Assembly (NCBI RefSeq): GCF_008831285.2
Contig: NC_045143.1
Coordinates: 2,205,503-2,269,502, forward strand
Reading direction: 5' to 3'
DNA: 64,000 bases
DNA from: Nymphaea colorata
Lineage: Eukaryota; Streptophyta; Magnoliopsida; Nymphaeales; Nymphaeaceae
Within the stretch, counting starts at the first letter, position 1; every line of letters begins with the position of its first letter. Positions 23,801 through 36,819 of the stretch are shown one piece after another. The notes under the pieces were generated by a model. The model did no database searches and was not told the origin of the DNA. It saw only the letters and a list, made by a program, of their open reading frames with translations. A program made the translations under genes and the position numbers.

Positions 23801-26800
23801 CGAACACTAGCAAACAGGCACTTGCTTGTGCTATACGCAGACCAAAACCATGGCCGGCTTTCTTGCAGTTGCCCATTCAGAATGGTGCGGTGGAAGCAAA
23901 CGCCTCCTCCACGGCCGAATCACCTCACGGTGGAGGCTCGAGTGGAAGGACTTCTCCTGTCACCATACTCTTCACAGGGCAGAACAGACCTGTAGCGACA
24001 AGTATGTGATCTTCAACTGTATTTTTTGTTAACAAAAGCTCATGTTTACACAAATTTTGTAGTTGAATTCATATATCAATATGCTGTCGGTGTCATGCAT
24101 TGCACGTGGGATTATTTTAGGGAAACTGGCTTTTAGATAGTCAGCTCCTATCATTTGTCTATAACAATTTGCGCCTCCAACAATACTAATGAGCATCATC
24201 ATCATTTTGAGAAGAACGGCTAGGTACCTAGAAGAATACGGTACTTGGATATAAGGACAGGAAGAATGGAAGATAATTTGCAGCTTTTGATCAATCATGA
24301 AACTCTTTAGGGTTGTTTCCTGCGAGTGCTTTTTTTTTTTTTTTCAACAGAAGCACAAAGATTTTCTCTTGCAAATGTCAGCATGGTGACCAGTTTTTAT
24401 GCTACGCAGGATTAATGAGGAAGCTGAATGTAAACAATTTCCCAAACCACTTGTTTGATCTGATGAATCCGGTCTCTCGATTTTACCTTGTATGTTTTCT
24501 TCCCTTAACTTTGCACATAATTTCCTGGTCATGGTTCATTTCCATGCGTAGATATGATGGCACATTTTTTTATTATCTTACAATGTATATACTGTTTTTA
24601 CATGTGTGGATTTGTTTTTTCAGGGAACAAGCACCCGTCCTGGACCAACCAACTTTCTAGAACCAGCTTTGGTTTCTAACTCTTCCTTATATGTAGTTCT
24701 TCCTAGTTGTTTACCAAATTCTAGTTTCAGTTTTTCTGTCCCAGTCGGATCTAATACCTTTAAGCATGGTATGTGGTTTCTTTCTCTTCAGAAACTCTTA
24801 ACTATTTTCCAGTTTGTGAAGCATCAATTAACGTTGGTCTTACCCTTTTTTGTGGATTTAGAGGTGATATGCGTGAGAGGACTGTATTCGTGGCGTGACA
24901 ATTCATCTGAAATAGACAGGGAGATGGAACAAATTCGCAAGAAGCATAAAAACTCACTCAAAATCTTAGCTTGTACGTTTGCAAGCTATAATATTCTGTA
25001 AATTGGTATTCGGTTGCCTGCATATTTACTTTTTCTGTCTTCTTCTCTTACAGCTTTTGACCTACTGAATTCCAATAGATCTAATTTCAATGTGACGGTT
25101 CGGTATGATTCCACTTATAGAAGTGGTGATACAAACCCAAGATTACTACGGATACCTAGATCCATAAACATGGTATGTATGGTGTCTTACAAATGATTGT
25201 GATTTTTTGTGGTACCACTGCTTTGAACATACAAGTTTTTAATTGCTTATATCTTTTCCAGTAGCATCCTTGTTCTCTTTATATCTGAATTACATCAGCA
25301 GAACTTACTAGTAGTAGTACTAGTTCATTTGTAATTTGTACTACTAACGTTATAGGAAAGTGAAGCATCCTCTTTCTCCTTGTGCAGATATCGGATGGTT
25401 TCCTCCAGCTTTTTGGAGGCAGAGGTTGTTCCATGAAGATTGATTTTGTCAAGGAAATGCCTAAGCATGCAACAAAAATTTCCTTTGATGTCTCTTCACT
25501 TCTTGGTCCCCTCGTTTTTGCATGGGTTATTCAATTATTATTTCCTGTAAGTTTTAAAATCATTGAACTATTTATAGACAGAATAACAGACATGATGTTC
25601 AATACATGCTTCCATTTCCTGTTTTGTAGGTGACTAGGTTCAATCTTCTACAAATGATCTCTGTAAACATTTTTCCAAAAAGGAAAACAAAAAAAAGTTA
25701 ATTATGACCAGAAGTTTCCTGAAAGTTTCTTTATTTCTGAGCTTTCTCAAATTTCTAATGACCCACTTGAATTATGAGCTTGCAACTTTCTTCATTGCTC
25801 TCACGGTCTCACCTAACTTGGCTAAATATGAATTAGTTGGATGTCTTAACATTCATACACACAGATTAATCCCAATTGCCAAAAGAATTTCAAACAACTT
25901 GCGTTTTCAAGTTACTCTGAACTGATTTTATGCTACAGTACCATGTTTCTCATCTGGTTCCTTCATTCTATTAGTTTGATTTTTTGTGTAGGTCATTTTG
26001 ATGTCCTTGGTTTATGAGAAGCAACACAAACTGCGAATAATGATGAAGATGCATGGTCTTGGAGACGGACCTTACTGGCTCATCTCATATTGCTACTACT
26101 TATTTTTATCGACTATATACGTGATACTGTTTGCAGTTTTTGGCTGTCTGATAGGTATGCTATGATACTGTATTTGTTGTTGTTGCTAAATGCTGATGCA
26201 AAAGTGGCCAGATAGACTCACTGAACATGGCTTCTATTTTAACAGGCTTGAAGATTTTCCAATTGAACAACTATGGATTACAGTTTACATTCTATTTTGT
26301 TTACTTAAATTTGCAAACCATGTTTGCATTTTTAGCTGCGACACAATTTTCCAAAGTTAGAACTGCTACAGGTTGGTCAAGCTTTAGCTGTTATTAGAGC
26401 TAAATTCATTCCTCTCAGTTCAGTCAAAGTTGGTTATGGTTTCATGCTTTAAGTGTTACAATATTATAGTGACTGACACAAAGGGTCATATGCCAAATGC
26501 AAATTTTGTACTCTGAGGTGCCAGGAGAATGTATACTTAACCACCTTCTTTTCTGAAAGAAGTGGCTCTCCCAGAGCTTGCATTATGATCTATCACCTGG
26601 AAGCCTGTGTCTTTTCCCATGTTAACAAATAATTATCCACTTTTATAATCATGTAGTTCCTGATTTATATTGCAGTTGTAGGCAATATGTATGTATTTGG
26701 ATCTGGACTGCTGGGTGCATTCCTGTTTCAGTCACATGTGGAGGATCAGTCTTACCCAAGTAAGTGGTTAGCTAATCAAACACATTATGGAAACTTAAAT

Positions 26801-29800
26801 CATAGTAACAGCATGTAATTTATTTGTTGGGATAATTTGTTGCAGAATGGCGGATCGTTGCAATGGAGACTATGCCTGGGTTTTCATTATATAGAGGGGT
26901 CTATGAGCTTGTTCAATACTCATTAGAAGGGCATTACAAGGGAACTTGGGGCATGAGCTGGAAAAATTTAAGTGATAATGAAAATGGAATGAAAATAGTA
27001 TTGATCATCATGGCTGCAGAGTGGTTGATTTTGCTACCTATTACTTACTATTTGGACCAGATTAGTTTTCTGGGGAGAGGAAATCAAAATCCTCTCTATT
27101 TAATAAGGAGTTTGAGAAGTAAACTAATGAAACCATTTGCAAGATCAAGTACACGAGTGATATCAAGAGCATTTGTCGACCTGGAGAAATTTGATGTTTG
27201 TGGAGAGGTCATTTCCCTGAACTTAAATGAATTGACTTCTTAAGACAATGTTGACTAGGATTTAAGCCATGATCACTTGCTTTATATGCTTAACTTATGC
27301 ATTATCTTTGCAACTATTCTGTATGTCTGTTGCATCATATGTACCAACGGCTATGGCTTTGATTGAACTTAATTGGGACATTATTTTACTTCATGCAGAG
27401 GGATGTAGTACAGCAATTAGTTAATGAGCCTAGTAGAGATTTTCCTATTGTCTGTCACAACCTAAGGAAGGTCTACAAAGGAAAGGATGGAAACCCTGTG
27501 AAGCATGCAGTTCAAAATGTCTCTCTTGCTGTTCCAAGAGGAGAATGCTTTGGCTTGTTAGGCCCCAATGGCTCTGGAAAAACTACCTTCATTAATATGG
27601 TGGGTGGATTTCTTTTGTTACTTCTGTATAATAATCAAGTTGGTATTTCCAATAATCAAAATAGTAAATAAAATTTGCTGTTAAAAAAAAATAAAACACA
27701 AAAATACCACTATGCTGTGCATGTTGATGGAACCTTCCAATACTGTCATCTCAAAAAAAGAAAAAACAAAGGAAAAGGCTGATAGTGGGAAATGAATTTG
27801 CATCATAGGTCCACTTCTTCTATTGATTCCAAGGGGATACTTCATTAACTTAAAGTACCACAGAAAGTATGTTTAATGATTGGTTCTTTATTTGCTCCTT
27901 GAACACCACTTTGGAGACTGTTGAACATAATAATCATTATTTCATGATTCAGGTGACTGGAAATCTATCCCCCACATCTGGAACTGCGTTTATTGATGGC
28001 CTGAATATTCAAACTGACATGGATAAGATTTACATGCGAATGGGGTTTTGCCCACAATACGAGTAAGTTTGCCTCCTATTAAAGCAGGAGTCTTCTGCCT
28101 TCATGAAATCTTAAGATGTAACAAATGAAAAAGAAAACATGTTTCAATATTTGTTTGCAGCGTTTATTTACTTGCATGTTCTTTTGTTTTTGTCTGGTGT
28201 TACTTATTGCAAAATGATTGCATGACCAAGGAAGCATTTCATGGTTATCTGGAGATATCGCTTTACTTAAGCGCTGGACCTCTATGTGCATCTTTCCTAA
28301 TTTGGGTGTTTAAATGCAGCCTAATTTGGGAAACATTAACTGGAAGAGAGCACCTTCTATTCTATGCTAGATTGAAAAACTTCAAGGGATCCAAGTTGCA
28401 GCAGGTAACATGCAATGGCTATCCTATAAATTTCTCACTTTAACTGCACATCATCTTTCAAGACAAATTTTTATGTGATATTATTGATATAAATCCATAA
28501 GCCATCTAAGAATCTCGTGTTTTTGGAGAACCCTAAATTATTATATAGACTTTGGGCCAACCTTTCATGTTTGAAGCTCAACTGGGCATGGAAATGATGT
28601 GGTTGCTCAGGATCTTTTGTGGACAGTATCACCTGAGAATAGAAGGAAATTAATTCAGATGCCTGTCTTTGTGCCAGCTAGCTTGACACTACGTAAACAA
28701 AGGGCCGGCTGATTAAGCTGCCTAGACTCTAGTCAAAGGGTTCATGAGTTCAAACGCCATGGATGGGTATGACCATTTGACCATGAAGAGTGTGTATGAG
28801 CAGATTGAGATTGTTAGAATTAGTAATTCAAGAACTGTGCTGTGGTTCTTGTTTTAATTATTAATTTTGTTAACATTTGATTTTCCTTCGTAAATTTTTC
28901 TTTATTTTCTCAAGCATCAGATGCATGCTGGTTTATTCCATATCATTTTTTTTTCTGATGAATATTTGTTTCATATCTTAGGTTGTCGATCAATCCCTAA
29001 AAACTGTGAATCTTTTTGGAGTTGGTGATCGGCTTGCCGGTAAATACAGTGGTGGAATGAAAAGGAGGCTGAGTGTTGCAATTGCACTTATTGGAGATCC
29101 ACAAGTATGACTGGGTCCTCATACTTTCTATCTGTTGCAATTTTGTCCAGGAAAAGTTCTCAAAGTTTGTAAAAATCTTTTATAGGTCGTATATTTGGAT
29201 GAGCCAACTACAGGACTGGATCCAGATTCAAGAAATTACTTATGGAATGTCATTAAACAAGCAAAGAAAAGCCGAGCAGTCATCCTCACAAGTATGCTTT
29301 CAATTTTTTTCTTGCTATCTAAGCCACATGTTTCCCAGGACTTGATCTGATAAGCTAGAATAAGTATGTCTTTGCGGCTATGTTTCTGAATATATAGTCA
29401 TCAAAATTTCACTTGGAGAAAAGAAAGTCATGTGAATTGTTAAACTTGCTTATGTGATTAATTTGTTTGACAAATGCAGCTCATTCCATGGAAGAGGCTG
29501 AATATCTGTGTGACCGCCTTGGTATAATTGTTAAAGGCAATCTTCAATGCCTCGGAAGCTCAAAAGAGGTACATTTCCTACTTAAGAATGCAATATAAAT
29601 TCTTCTGATCAACATCATCAATCTCTGGTTGGCACGCAGCTTGGTCATGATATGATCCTTCCATCTTAGGAAGCTTATTAATGAGACCTATTGTCACAAA
29701 GCCTAGTTGAAATTAGTATGCTTGGCGAATTGGAGAATTTACTTAATTACATCATATGGATGTTATGCTGGATATAGTTGACTGCTATTCCATCTTAAGC

Positions 29801-30190
29801 AAGTTCTTTGTTATTTTGCAAAATGAACTTCATTTTACAATAAATAGTAGCATGACGAGGTTTATGTTTTCATTATGCATCACTGTCAACATGCAGCTAA
29901 GATCAAGGTATGGAGGATCATACCTCCTCACTGTGTCGACTGATCCAATGCAAGAGGCAGCTATTGAGGATATTATCCGTGGGCTTTCCCCAAATGCATT
30001 AGCTGTTTATAGAGTTTCGGGGACTCTGAAATTCAGACTGCCGAAGAGCGAAGTAAGAGTTTGTGACGTGTTTCAAGCAATGCAGATAGCAAAGCAGAGC
30101 ATTCTGGTCCATGCTTTTGGCTTGGCTGATTCATCTCTTGAGGAGGTCTTCTTTGAAGTTGTAAATGAAACACTAGGCATCACCAGTTGA
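17855..30190 (+). CDS. ABCA: Half-size ABC transporter, subfamily A (ABCA2-12/ATH group)
   Basis: Eighteen exons: 17855-17941, 23620-24001, 24410-24489, 24624-24768, 24862-24972, 25054-25172, 25388-25546, 25992-26154, 26246-26371, 26676-26759, 26846-27207, 27399-27599, 27953-28062, 28320-28404, 28982-29104, 29186-29291, 29480-29568, 29897-30190. All phases agree, giving 941 aa, close to Arabidopsis ABCA7. Layout: N-terminal ADALLRKNL, one membrane segment at about 33-56, a Cys-rich luminal/extracellular loop, [19 protein letters not shown], then a membrane cluster at about 420-560. One nucleotide-binding domain follows: Walker [10 protein letters not shown] at 661-669, Q-loop CPQYD, signature [10 protein letters not shown] at 760, Walker B VVYLDEP at 780 with the catalytic Glu, and H-loop THSMEEAE at 815. 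All catalytic residues are intact. These half transporters probably dimerise to move lipids; ABCA9 feeds fatty acids into the ER. Substrate here is unknown. The exon 2/3 junction (acceptor 24409) is the least certain. Confidence 0.93.
21242..21448 (+). repeat. About 102-bp tandem duplication
   Basis: Two copies of a unit starting taattttatcttcgtca and ending aagagcagat plus (AT)n: about 21243-21344 and 21348-21448. Copy 2 lacks a short doubled 'catcaaa' of copy 1. Confidence 0.9.
21449..21686. mobile_element. MITE with about 60-bp inverted repeats
   Basis: The left arm (21449-21508: ggtagttaggtatgtgac...ataaggaatcatc) and the complement of the right arm (21617-21682: ggtaggtatgtgatc...gtaaggaatagtc) pair along their length. 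The short AT-rich centre has no coding frame. It abuts the (AT)n end of the preceding duplication. Confidence 0.75.
22551..23004. mobile_element. hAT-like MITE with a second MITE nested inside
   Basis: The outer ends are GGCTGTTGACACTAGTAAC on the left and GGTTGTTTGGCAATAGTAAC when the right end is read on the minus strand. A similar inner pair lies at about 22704 (gagttgtttgtttgac) and 22839 (complement gatcgtttggcaag). Both belong to the common 'TTGTTTGGCAA' class of plant hAT-like MITEs. Target duplications are not clean. Confidence 0.6.
28704..28860 (+). mobile_element. SINE-like insertion in ABCA intron 14
   Basis: The segment starts gggccggctgattaagctg and carries GAGTTCAAACGCC (28746-28758), a box-B-like motif about 40 bases downstream. 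Box A is poor and ends are undefined. Confidence 0.3.
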
Positions 30191-32289
30191 AGCTGGTCCA
30201 TTACTCTCCAAGGTCAGCAATTCCTGGGGCATGGATCATATGTAGATTCTTTCTGCTGCTTCCTCATATCCGTACATTGACTTCTTGACGGTTCAATTTC
30301 TTGATATCGAGAAGAAAGAAACAAGATGTACAACCAGCTGGGACAAAGTACAGTGGCAGCAAAATTTAGGGAACAACTCCCTATGCTGCAAAGCTTGTAT
30401 AGCGATTCTTTTGGGGGAAAGTAAGCACCCTTGGACATTTCCTGGTAAACAGCAGGAAAGCCTTTTTGTGAATAATTTGTAGAGAATTTTTGAAAGATAT
30501 AACTCTCTCACAATTGACAGGAGGAAACTGGAGTAATTCTTTATACAATTGGAAACCCCCTTCAAATTGCATATTACTTCTTCGCTTTTTCGCAGTAATT
30601 TTGTTAGTCATTGTAGACTTTCGAATGGAAACCTGGAGGGTCTCCACTGACCTGGTCAAGTGGGTTACTCAAGGCATTAAAGGCCACAAAAACTTTGATA
30701 TCACAGTTAATGAATCCATTGTATCATGATCAAGGACGATGACAGAACTATTCTTGTAGAGATTCACATCACAAGATTGTAAGGGAAGATGCACAATGGG
30801 ATGTCCAAACCTGGCAGCAGTTCCAAGAATTGTAAAAAAAGAGAAAAACGGCCTTATCCATCATAAAGGGAGCCTGAATTAATTCTCACCACGCATTGGA
30901 CCTGCATATTATTTAGCTGTGCCTCCAAGATGAGCATTTTGCAGCCACAACATGCATAAGTAACAACGAAGAACAAGGCAAACGGACCCATTAATGAAAG
31001 GGCTTTACCTGCTATACTGTTGCAGAAGAGACGCTACTAGTTTTCTTACCAAAAACTGTTAGGACTCACCCTGCACGCAAGTCATAACCCTCCCTGGCCG
31101 ATTTCAGTTAAAAACTCCCAACAACCATGTGCTTGTCCTGTCACCTTGTCTTGAGGCCATCAGATCTTTCAGAGGAATTTATGTTAATTTTGGTCTGTCA
31201 AGAAGGTTGCCAACTGAACAATTGACATAACAGGCCAATGAACATTGAATAAACTGCAAAAAAAAAAAAGGATAAAAGGACAGAAAGAAAGAAATTTAAA
31301 TATAAAGCCAGAGAAACTGATCAATAAAATGGTCAAGTTACTAGCAACCAACAGGCAGAGGTAGGTAATAAAATAATTGAATGGGAAAATCCCTTATAAT
31401 CTCTGAATTCTATGTCTGTTAAAATTGCAAGGATCATAAATTCATGGATCTGATTTGGCCCGACTTTGAAGAAATGGGGAGAAATCCACTAAATCAGTCC
31501 TAAGATCTAAAATTGTAAATGTATAATTTTACGTTATCAAATGTTCAAATCTACGATCATGGGAGGATACCATCTTAAATCGGCGGACATGAAAATCGGA
31601 AACCTTGGCTTCAGATCCCTTGAAGGGTAATCAAACAGGTAGCTACCTCCTAAATTTGTAGAAGTGATTAGGTGGAAAAGACTGTTGGATTTTGACAATG
31701 CGATGCTATTCAATTGGTCCGAACTGATCCAGATAAATCTGCTTGGACTTTCAGATCGTAATTGCCTATATCGATGTCATGATCGAGGGATTCCCCAGTA
31801 TCTCATCACAGATTGTAAGTTTTCCCTTAATGAAAGACAAAATTCTCAGCAAACATTGGCATTAGCAAATACAACCAAAGAGAAAGTGAATATGGAAAAT
31901 GTTTTGCAATATCCCGAATATCTTGTGACGTGCCCTAAGCTGGTCATTAGGAGCGGCATTTTCTTGAAAATATTTCAATTCCATTACGAAAATTTGAAAA
32001 CTAACATACCAGTTCTTTTCGATTTTAGAAAACATTAGTTTCTGAGATTTTTTCCACGAAAAGTACTCTAATAACGTGAAATTTTCCGACTATGATAACC
32101 GGAATTCTAATGTTTTGACGGACATCCTCTGTCCGAAATCCCAAATATGGAAAAAAGAAATCAACTTGCACATTGTTTTGTGGACTACCAAAGTACAAAG
32201 CAGCTGCCGCTCCCAAACGCGACCTTGGAAAATCGAACCAGCATGAACCTCACGGGGCTTCAGTAACTCCCACGACGGACGACGGAGAG

Positions 32290-32331
<42 letters not shown>
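30191..32331 (+). other. ABCA 3' region and spacer to next gene
   Basis: About 2.1 kb with no supported coding gene. The first part should be ABCA 3'UTR. A poly-A stretch lies at 31260-31270. The frame at 31664-32038 has no recognisable feature. The end of the interval is the promoter and GA-rich leader of the following gene. Confidence 0.5.
32291..32331 (+). repeat. (GA)20 run abutting a start codon
   Basis: About twenty GA units end directly at the ATG at 32332. Reading through them in frame from an upstream ATG (32173) would add an RERERE tract, which I take as leader, not protein. Confidence 0.9.
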
Positions 32332-32334
<3 letters not shown>

Positions 32335-34407
32335 GAATTGAAGGAGATAGAGGATGAGGGGGAAATCCACCCGAGCGGGGCAGACGAATCGCAATCCGCG
32401 GTCCCCAAAGCTGCCACCGACGTCCCGGACGTCAATTCGAATAGATCCTCGTCCCCAGAGATCGAAGTCCACCTCTTCCGCGGAGGTAAAGGTCCCATCG
32501 ATGTTTTCAAGTCGAAGCTCGGCGGGTGGGGTCAGGACAGCCTCGAAGTCCAGGATATCCTTGACAAGTACGGGTTCAAATCCATCTACGCCTTCAACCC
32601 CAGCTCCGGCCGCGGCGTTCCCATCCGTTTCAATCATAAAAATGGCCGATCGATCCTCCCTTACAGGCCTGGTGCGGTAATCTACGTCGACGGCGAACCT
32701 CGGGTAATCTTCTCGCTAATTTCTTACATGGGTGTTCTTTCGCTTCTCTTCTTCGGCTTTTGGATGAGAACCTTTGGTATTTGGATTGATCTTCTCCTTC
32801 TTCGTTCTTTCTCTAATTTTTTCAGTTCTATGATACTTGTTTTTGAGGCCATTTCGGTTTTGATCTAGCATATTAGTGCAGAGGAAAAGTTAAATCATTC
32901 GATCATTTGTTTGATTTATTTGCTGGTTTTCTTCTTTTTCCTTTCTTCCTTTGTTTTATCGGGGTATGTAATACGTCTCTGTAACAAAATTTTTGTCACT
33001 CGAATGTCAATCTTATGATATAGATTTCCAATTTCCATTCCTAAAGATATTCATCGTGTTTCTGTGAATGTATACTATAGGGTGAAGAGCGGCTAACCGA
33101 GCGAGATGTTTAGTCTATGATCTATATTTCCATATTCCTCGGAAACTTATGACTTGCTTAATTTCTAATGTATTTGTTGCATTTATTGAGTATAAAAATA
33201 ATTAGATGAGATGAGGAAAACACAAACTTAAGCTATCTATTTTGCGCATAGAGCGGTTTAACGCAGTAATATCTGGAGCGACTTAACAGAGACAACTGAG
33301 TTATAATCAAAAGGGAATCCTACAATGGGACAATATTACTCAGTCCAAGGCATGGTTATATTCATTAAGTAGAATTCTACATTTACTTGGAAAGCATGTA
33401 ACTTGCATCCAGAGTGGGAAATGTTCAGCGGTACAAGTTCTCCATTTCATTTCTGCTGCTCGTTTATCTTTTCCAGGTTAGAATTTCTTGGCTGTCATTT
33501 CTGTGATGACCTTATGTTTTCATATGATTTTGTAAAGTTTGAATTTCATGTTAGCATAGTTATCAGACATTTTCTTTGTTTCTCTTTCTTAGTCGAAATA
33601 GAGTATAAGAATTGATATGAACAACATTACAAATTGAAGATTTCTGTTGTATTTTGTGCCAATAACCATCAGCTATGACTGTTGTGCCATTGGAGAATTT
33701 CTGGTTTAAAGCAAGGGGAACTCTTGAAATAAATAGTGTCAGCTTCATGAACTTACAGAGAACCCGGGCATAGAATCATCCAACACAAGGGCATACCCCA
33801 TTACTCTAATTCTCGCAAGAATTGTTATCTTCAGTGTTGCTCTCGTCAGAGTCAACTTTTTGTGCCTTGCAAACCCCAAGCTTGCAAGTTTCTGCTCCTG
33901 CCATATGTTCAGTCATGTTTGTCTTTTGCCATTCCTTTCATTTAGCATTCTTTCTTGAAATTCTGTTGTCTTTATTGTTGTTTACTTTTTTTTCATGTTA
34001 AATTTTGATGTGATGAAATGAAATTCCAACTTGGGTACACCAGGCTACTTATTCCTATACCCAAACATTGGCTACAAAAACCGATTTGTTTGACTATAGT
34101 TATTGTCACGAGCTTGTTCTAATCTGACATTATACGGCAAGAGACGCCGAGCTGATCTGTTTTTTTTTTTTTTACTGTAAAATCAATTTGACAGGACTCA
34201 CTGATCAAGCCAATATCGAAAATCCTTCTTGGAGTCGCATTTCTCACTCTTCTCATATCAGTGTTTGTCAAGGAAACGCCGGCTTGGATCAAAAACTCAG
34301 ATTTTATGGGTAGGATGTTCCCTCCATGGGTTATTGCATGCATAGTTATTGTGTTCACTCGCCTGCGGAAGAGAACTCGCCAGTTTCTGAAAAGATACGG
34401 TTGGTGA
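32332..34407 (+). CDS. Conserved plant protein of unknown function with two C-terminal membrane segments
   Basis: Two exons, 32332-32703 and 34195-34407, join in phase 0 (GEPR|DSLIK) to 194 aa ending in TGA. Residues 1-45 are acidic and polar. Residues 46-120 form a compact conserved-looking region: EVHLFRGGKGPIDVFKS, LGGWGQDSLEVQDILDKYGF, then GRGVPIRFNHKNGRSILPYR and a VIYVDGEP strand. After the junction come a hydrophobic segment (SKILLGVAFLTLLISVFV), a short loop with FMGRMFPPW, a second segment (VIACIVIVFT) and a basic tail RLRKRTRQFLKRYGW. I recall plant proteins with this same order but no assigned function. The basic tail after the last segment suggests it faces the cytosol (inference). 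Start: the first ATG after the GA run; 32173 is an in-frame alternative. Confidence 0.85.
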
Positions 34408-35903
34408 ATGGCGTACCTGTTATCCAGTTTGTATCTACTCTTGATGTGGCGCTGGCCCTGTGTCATCTCCCCTTCTTTGGGTCTTTGAATCCAGGCCATT
34501 GAATTCTCAGTCTGTACTGTCCTGCGAGTTGCAGGTTTTCTGGCTTCGATCTTTATGAGTTGATGAAAGAAATGAGTACTCTTGGAGTCAGAGAAACAGT
34601 GAAAATAAGTCTCTCTCTCTCCTCTTTCTTGAAAATTGCATTTTCCTTAGTAGACGTGCCCATTTTGAATCTGGTCGTTACATTATTGGTTCAAGCAGGT
34701 CTCATCGCCAAAGCTCTTGAAGTAAGATTCACATTGAGCTCATTTTGGAGGATAAAATTTCTTTGCCGTTTCCGTTTAGTACCAATTGAAATTGCTACTT
34801 ATCATAAATGATTATTATAGGCGGACCATCTCTTGAGGGGTGTTTCATAGGCTGGAAAAGAAACGAAGAAGAAAAAAATTTTCTGTTGTAATTGTAACGA
34901 AGAGGAAAAGATGGAAGTTTTCGTGGAGACGAAAAATTATTAAAAAAGAATAAAGTAGATTTCGACGTAAAAAAAGAAAAATTCTAAGAAAAGCATTTTC
35001 AATGTTTGATTCCTGGAATCGATGTGGAGATAAACTTCTCCAAGGAAGTACAGCACACCTGAGAAGCTTCTCTTCCCCACCTCATCAAACACCCCTTTAT
35101 ATATATTACTTACAGGTGCTAGTTTTCATCTTCCAAAGCATGTTGGGCGTCAATCTTATCTATGTGTTCAGAATGGTTCTTTCGTACAGAATAACCTCTC
35201 AAAGTATCTTCTCGACCAAATGAACGTGAAAATTTTAGCACTTGAACATAAACATTGTTCGTACTACCCATTGATTTTTAAAAGACTTCAAATCCCCACT
35301 TAGTTCATTATAGTCGGATTAAATTCCGTGTTCCCATAACAACAATTTAGATCACGTCTATGTGTTTTTCAAAAAAAAAAAAAAACCAAAGACAAGAAGA
35401 AAAATCAAAATCAAATGGTCCAAAAGGAACCAATCACTTTTAATCAAGGTCTCACATAAGACAGCTGGGTTTGATGGTTTTGTGGGCTGGCCGAGTGGAT
35501 AGTATGAAAACTGAGATTGCCCCTTCCTGCATGAAGACGAATCATACTGCTCCAGTGCAAAGCAGAGGCGAGTTGGCTGCATGAAGGAACGATGAAGGAT
35601 GCCTTAAATGAAGCTGAGTCATTAGCATTACGCAATTGAATAACCAACCACACAAAACTGAAGTTTTTTCTTCATAAAAGAATGGAAGTGAATAACATAT
35701 GAAAACTTAATTTCCAACTCAATCAATTGAGATATGCAACACTTAAAATGCAGATCTTTACATAAAGAAACGTATAACATGTAGTGGACGAATCCTTACT
35801 ATAAAACTGCGGGGATGAAACCCTTCATTTGAGATGACAATCGGAAGTTGTCACTAACTTTCATGCATGTGTAGTATTGCTTCCCGTTGCAACTTCTGTA
35901 CTA
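34408..35903. other. Convergent 3' spacer
   Basis: 1.5 kb between the membrane-protein gene (+) and LIP1 (-). It holds both 3'UTRs and no other supported gene. TGGCCGAGTGG at 35488-35498 matches a pol III box A, with a weak box-B-like GACGAATCAT at 35536-35545, possibly a SINE relic. Confidence 0.5.
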
Positions 35904-36786
35904 TCATACATTAATATCTGCACGTTTTGATTTCATGTTGCTGACATCTGGTAGTCCAGGCATAGAAAATCTTGGGATGCTGAAATTTTCTGATAGGGAG
36001 ATCGGTTGCTGAGGATACAATGTTGGAGGTGGAGTGAGATTTCGTTGAGCAGGAAGAGGAGGAAGGGCAGAGCTGAACCTGTAGTCCTCGCTGCTCAAGC
36101 TGCAACAAATAAGACAAGCAGAAACCGCATAAAAACGCCTGAAACCAGGGCTGGATATCAAGGACTCTGGTTTTTCAACTTCTGTACCGTCTAATATGAC
36201 TCAGCAGCAAAATATAGTGCATTGATCAACTCACATCACCAAATGTGATCAAATTCTTCGGACCCAGGAACAAAAATTTTAAGCATGTAACATTTTAAAT
36301 AAATACCATTATGGTAGAACATTAGAGAATGTGATTGTAGAACAAGCATGGATTGAACCTTGTACGAATATATACTGGTTCGTCTTCACTAATGCTGTCA
36401 CCGGATAGGTGAACTGGCTTTTGAGCTGGTGCAACTGACCATGATGGCTGCTTGGGGAGCTCATCTGGAAAATATCTCCTCCTTATCAACTGAGAGACGG
36501 GGAAAAACATAATCAGATACAGTTAAGATTTTTTTTTTTATATATATATATATATATATAAGCTTTAATCTCAAGAAACTCTTAGTTTATGCAATCCTAA
36601 TATGGCATCTTGTCCCTTAAGCACTAGTTTTGACCCCCCTAAACTCATAAAATGAGCAATATTCCAGACTGCTTCAGTCTTAACTCTTAAGTCATGCAAC
36701 TCATCTAGGATCTAAGTATATGAGTGAGCCTCAACCCAATTATTAGAAGCAAACTGGACCTCAGGAATTAAAAATGATAATCCAAA

Positions 36787-36819
<33 letters not shown>

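Noticed and set aside
32173-32331. Longer N-terminus for the two-membrane-segment protein from the ATG at 32173
   Set aside because: It would translate a 20-unit GA repeat as RERERE. The ATG at 32332 starts at a natural MELKEIEDEGE, so the repeat is treated as leader.
32250-32637. Minus-strand open frames over the first exon of the membrane-protein gene
   Set aside because: Shadows of the plus-strand coding exon, ending in SLSLSL tracts from the GA repeat.
35488-35545. tRNA-Ser/Leu-like box A (TGGCCGAGTGG)
   Set aside because: No cloverleaf, weak box B and no terminator run at the right place. At most a SINE relic.
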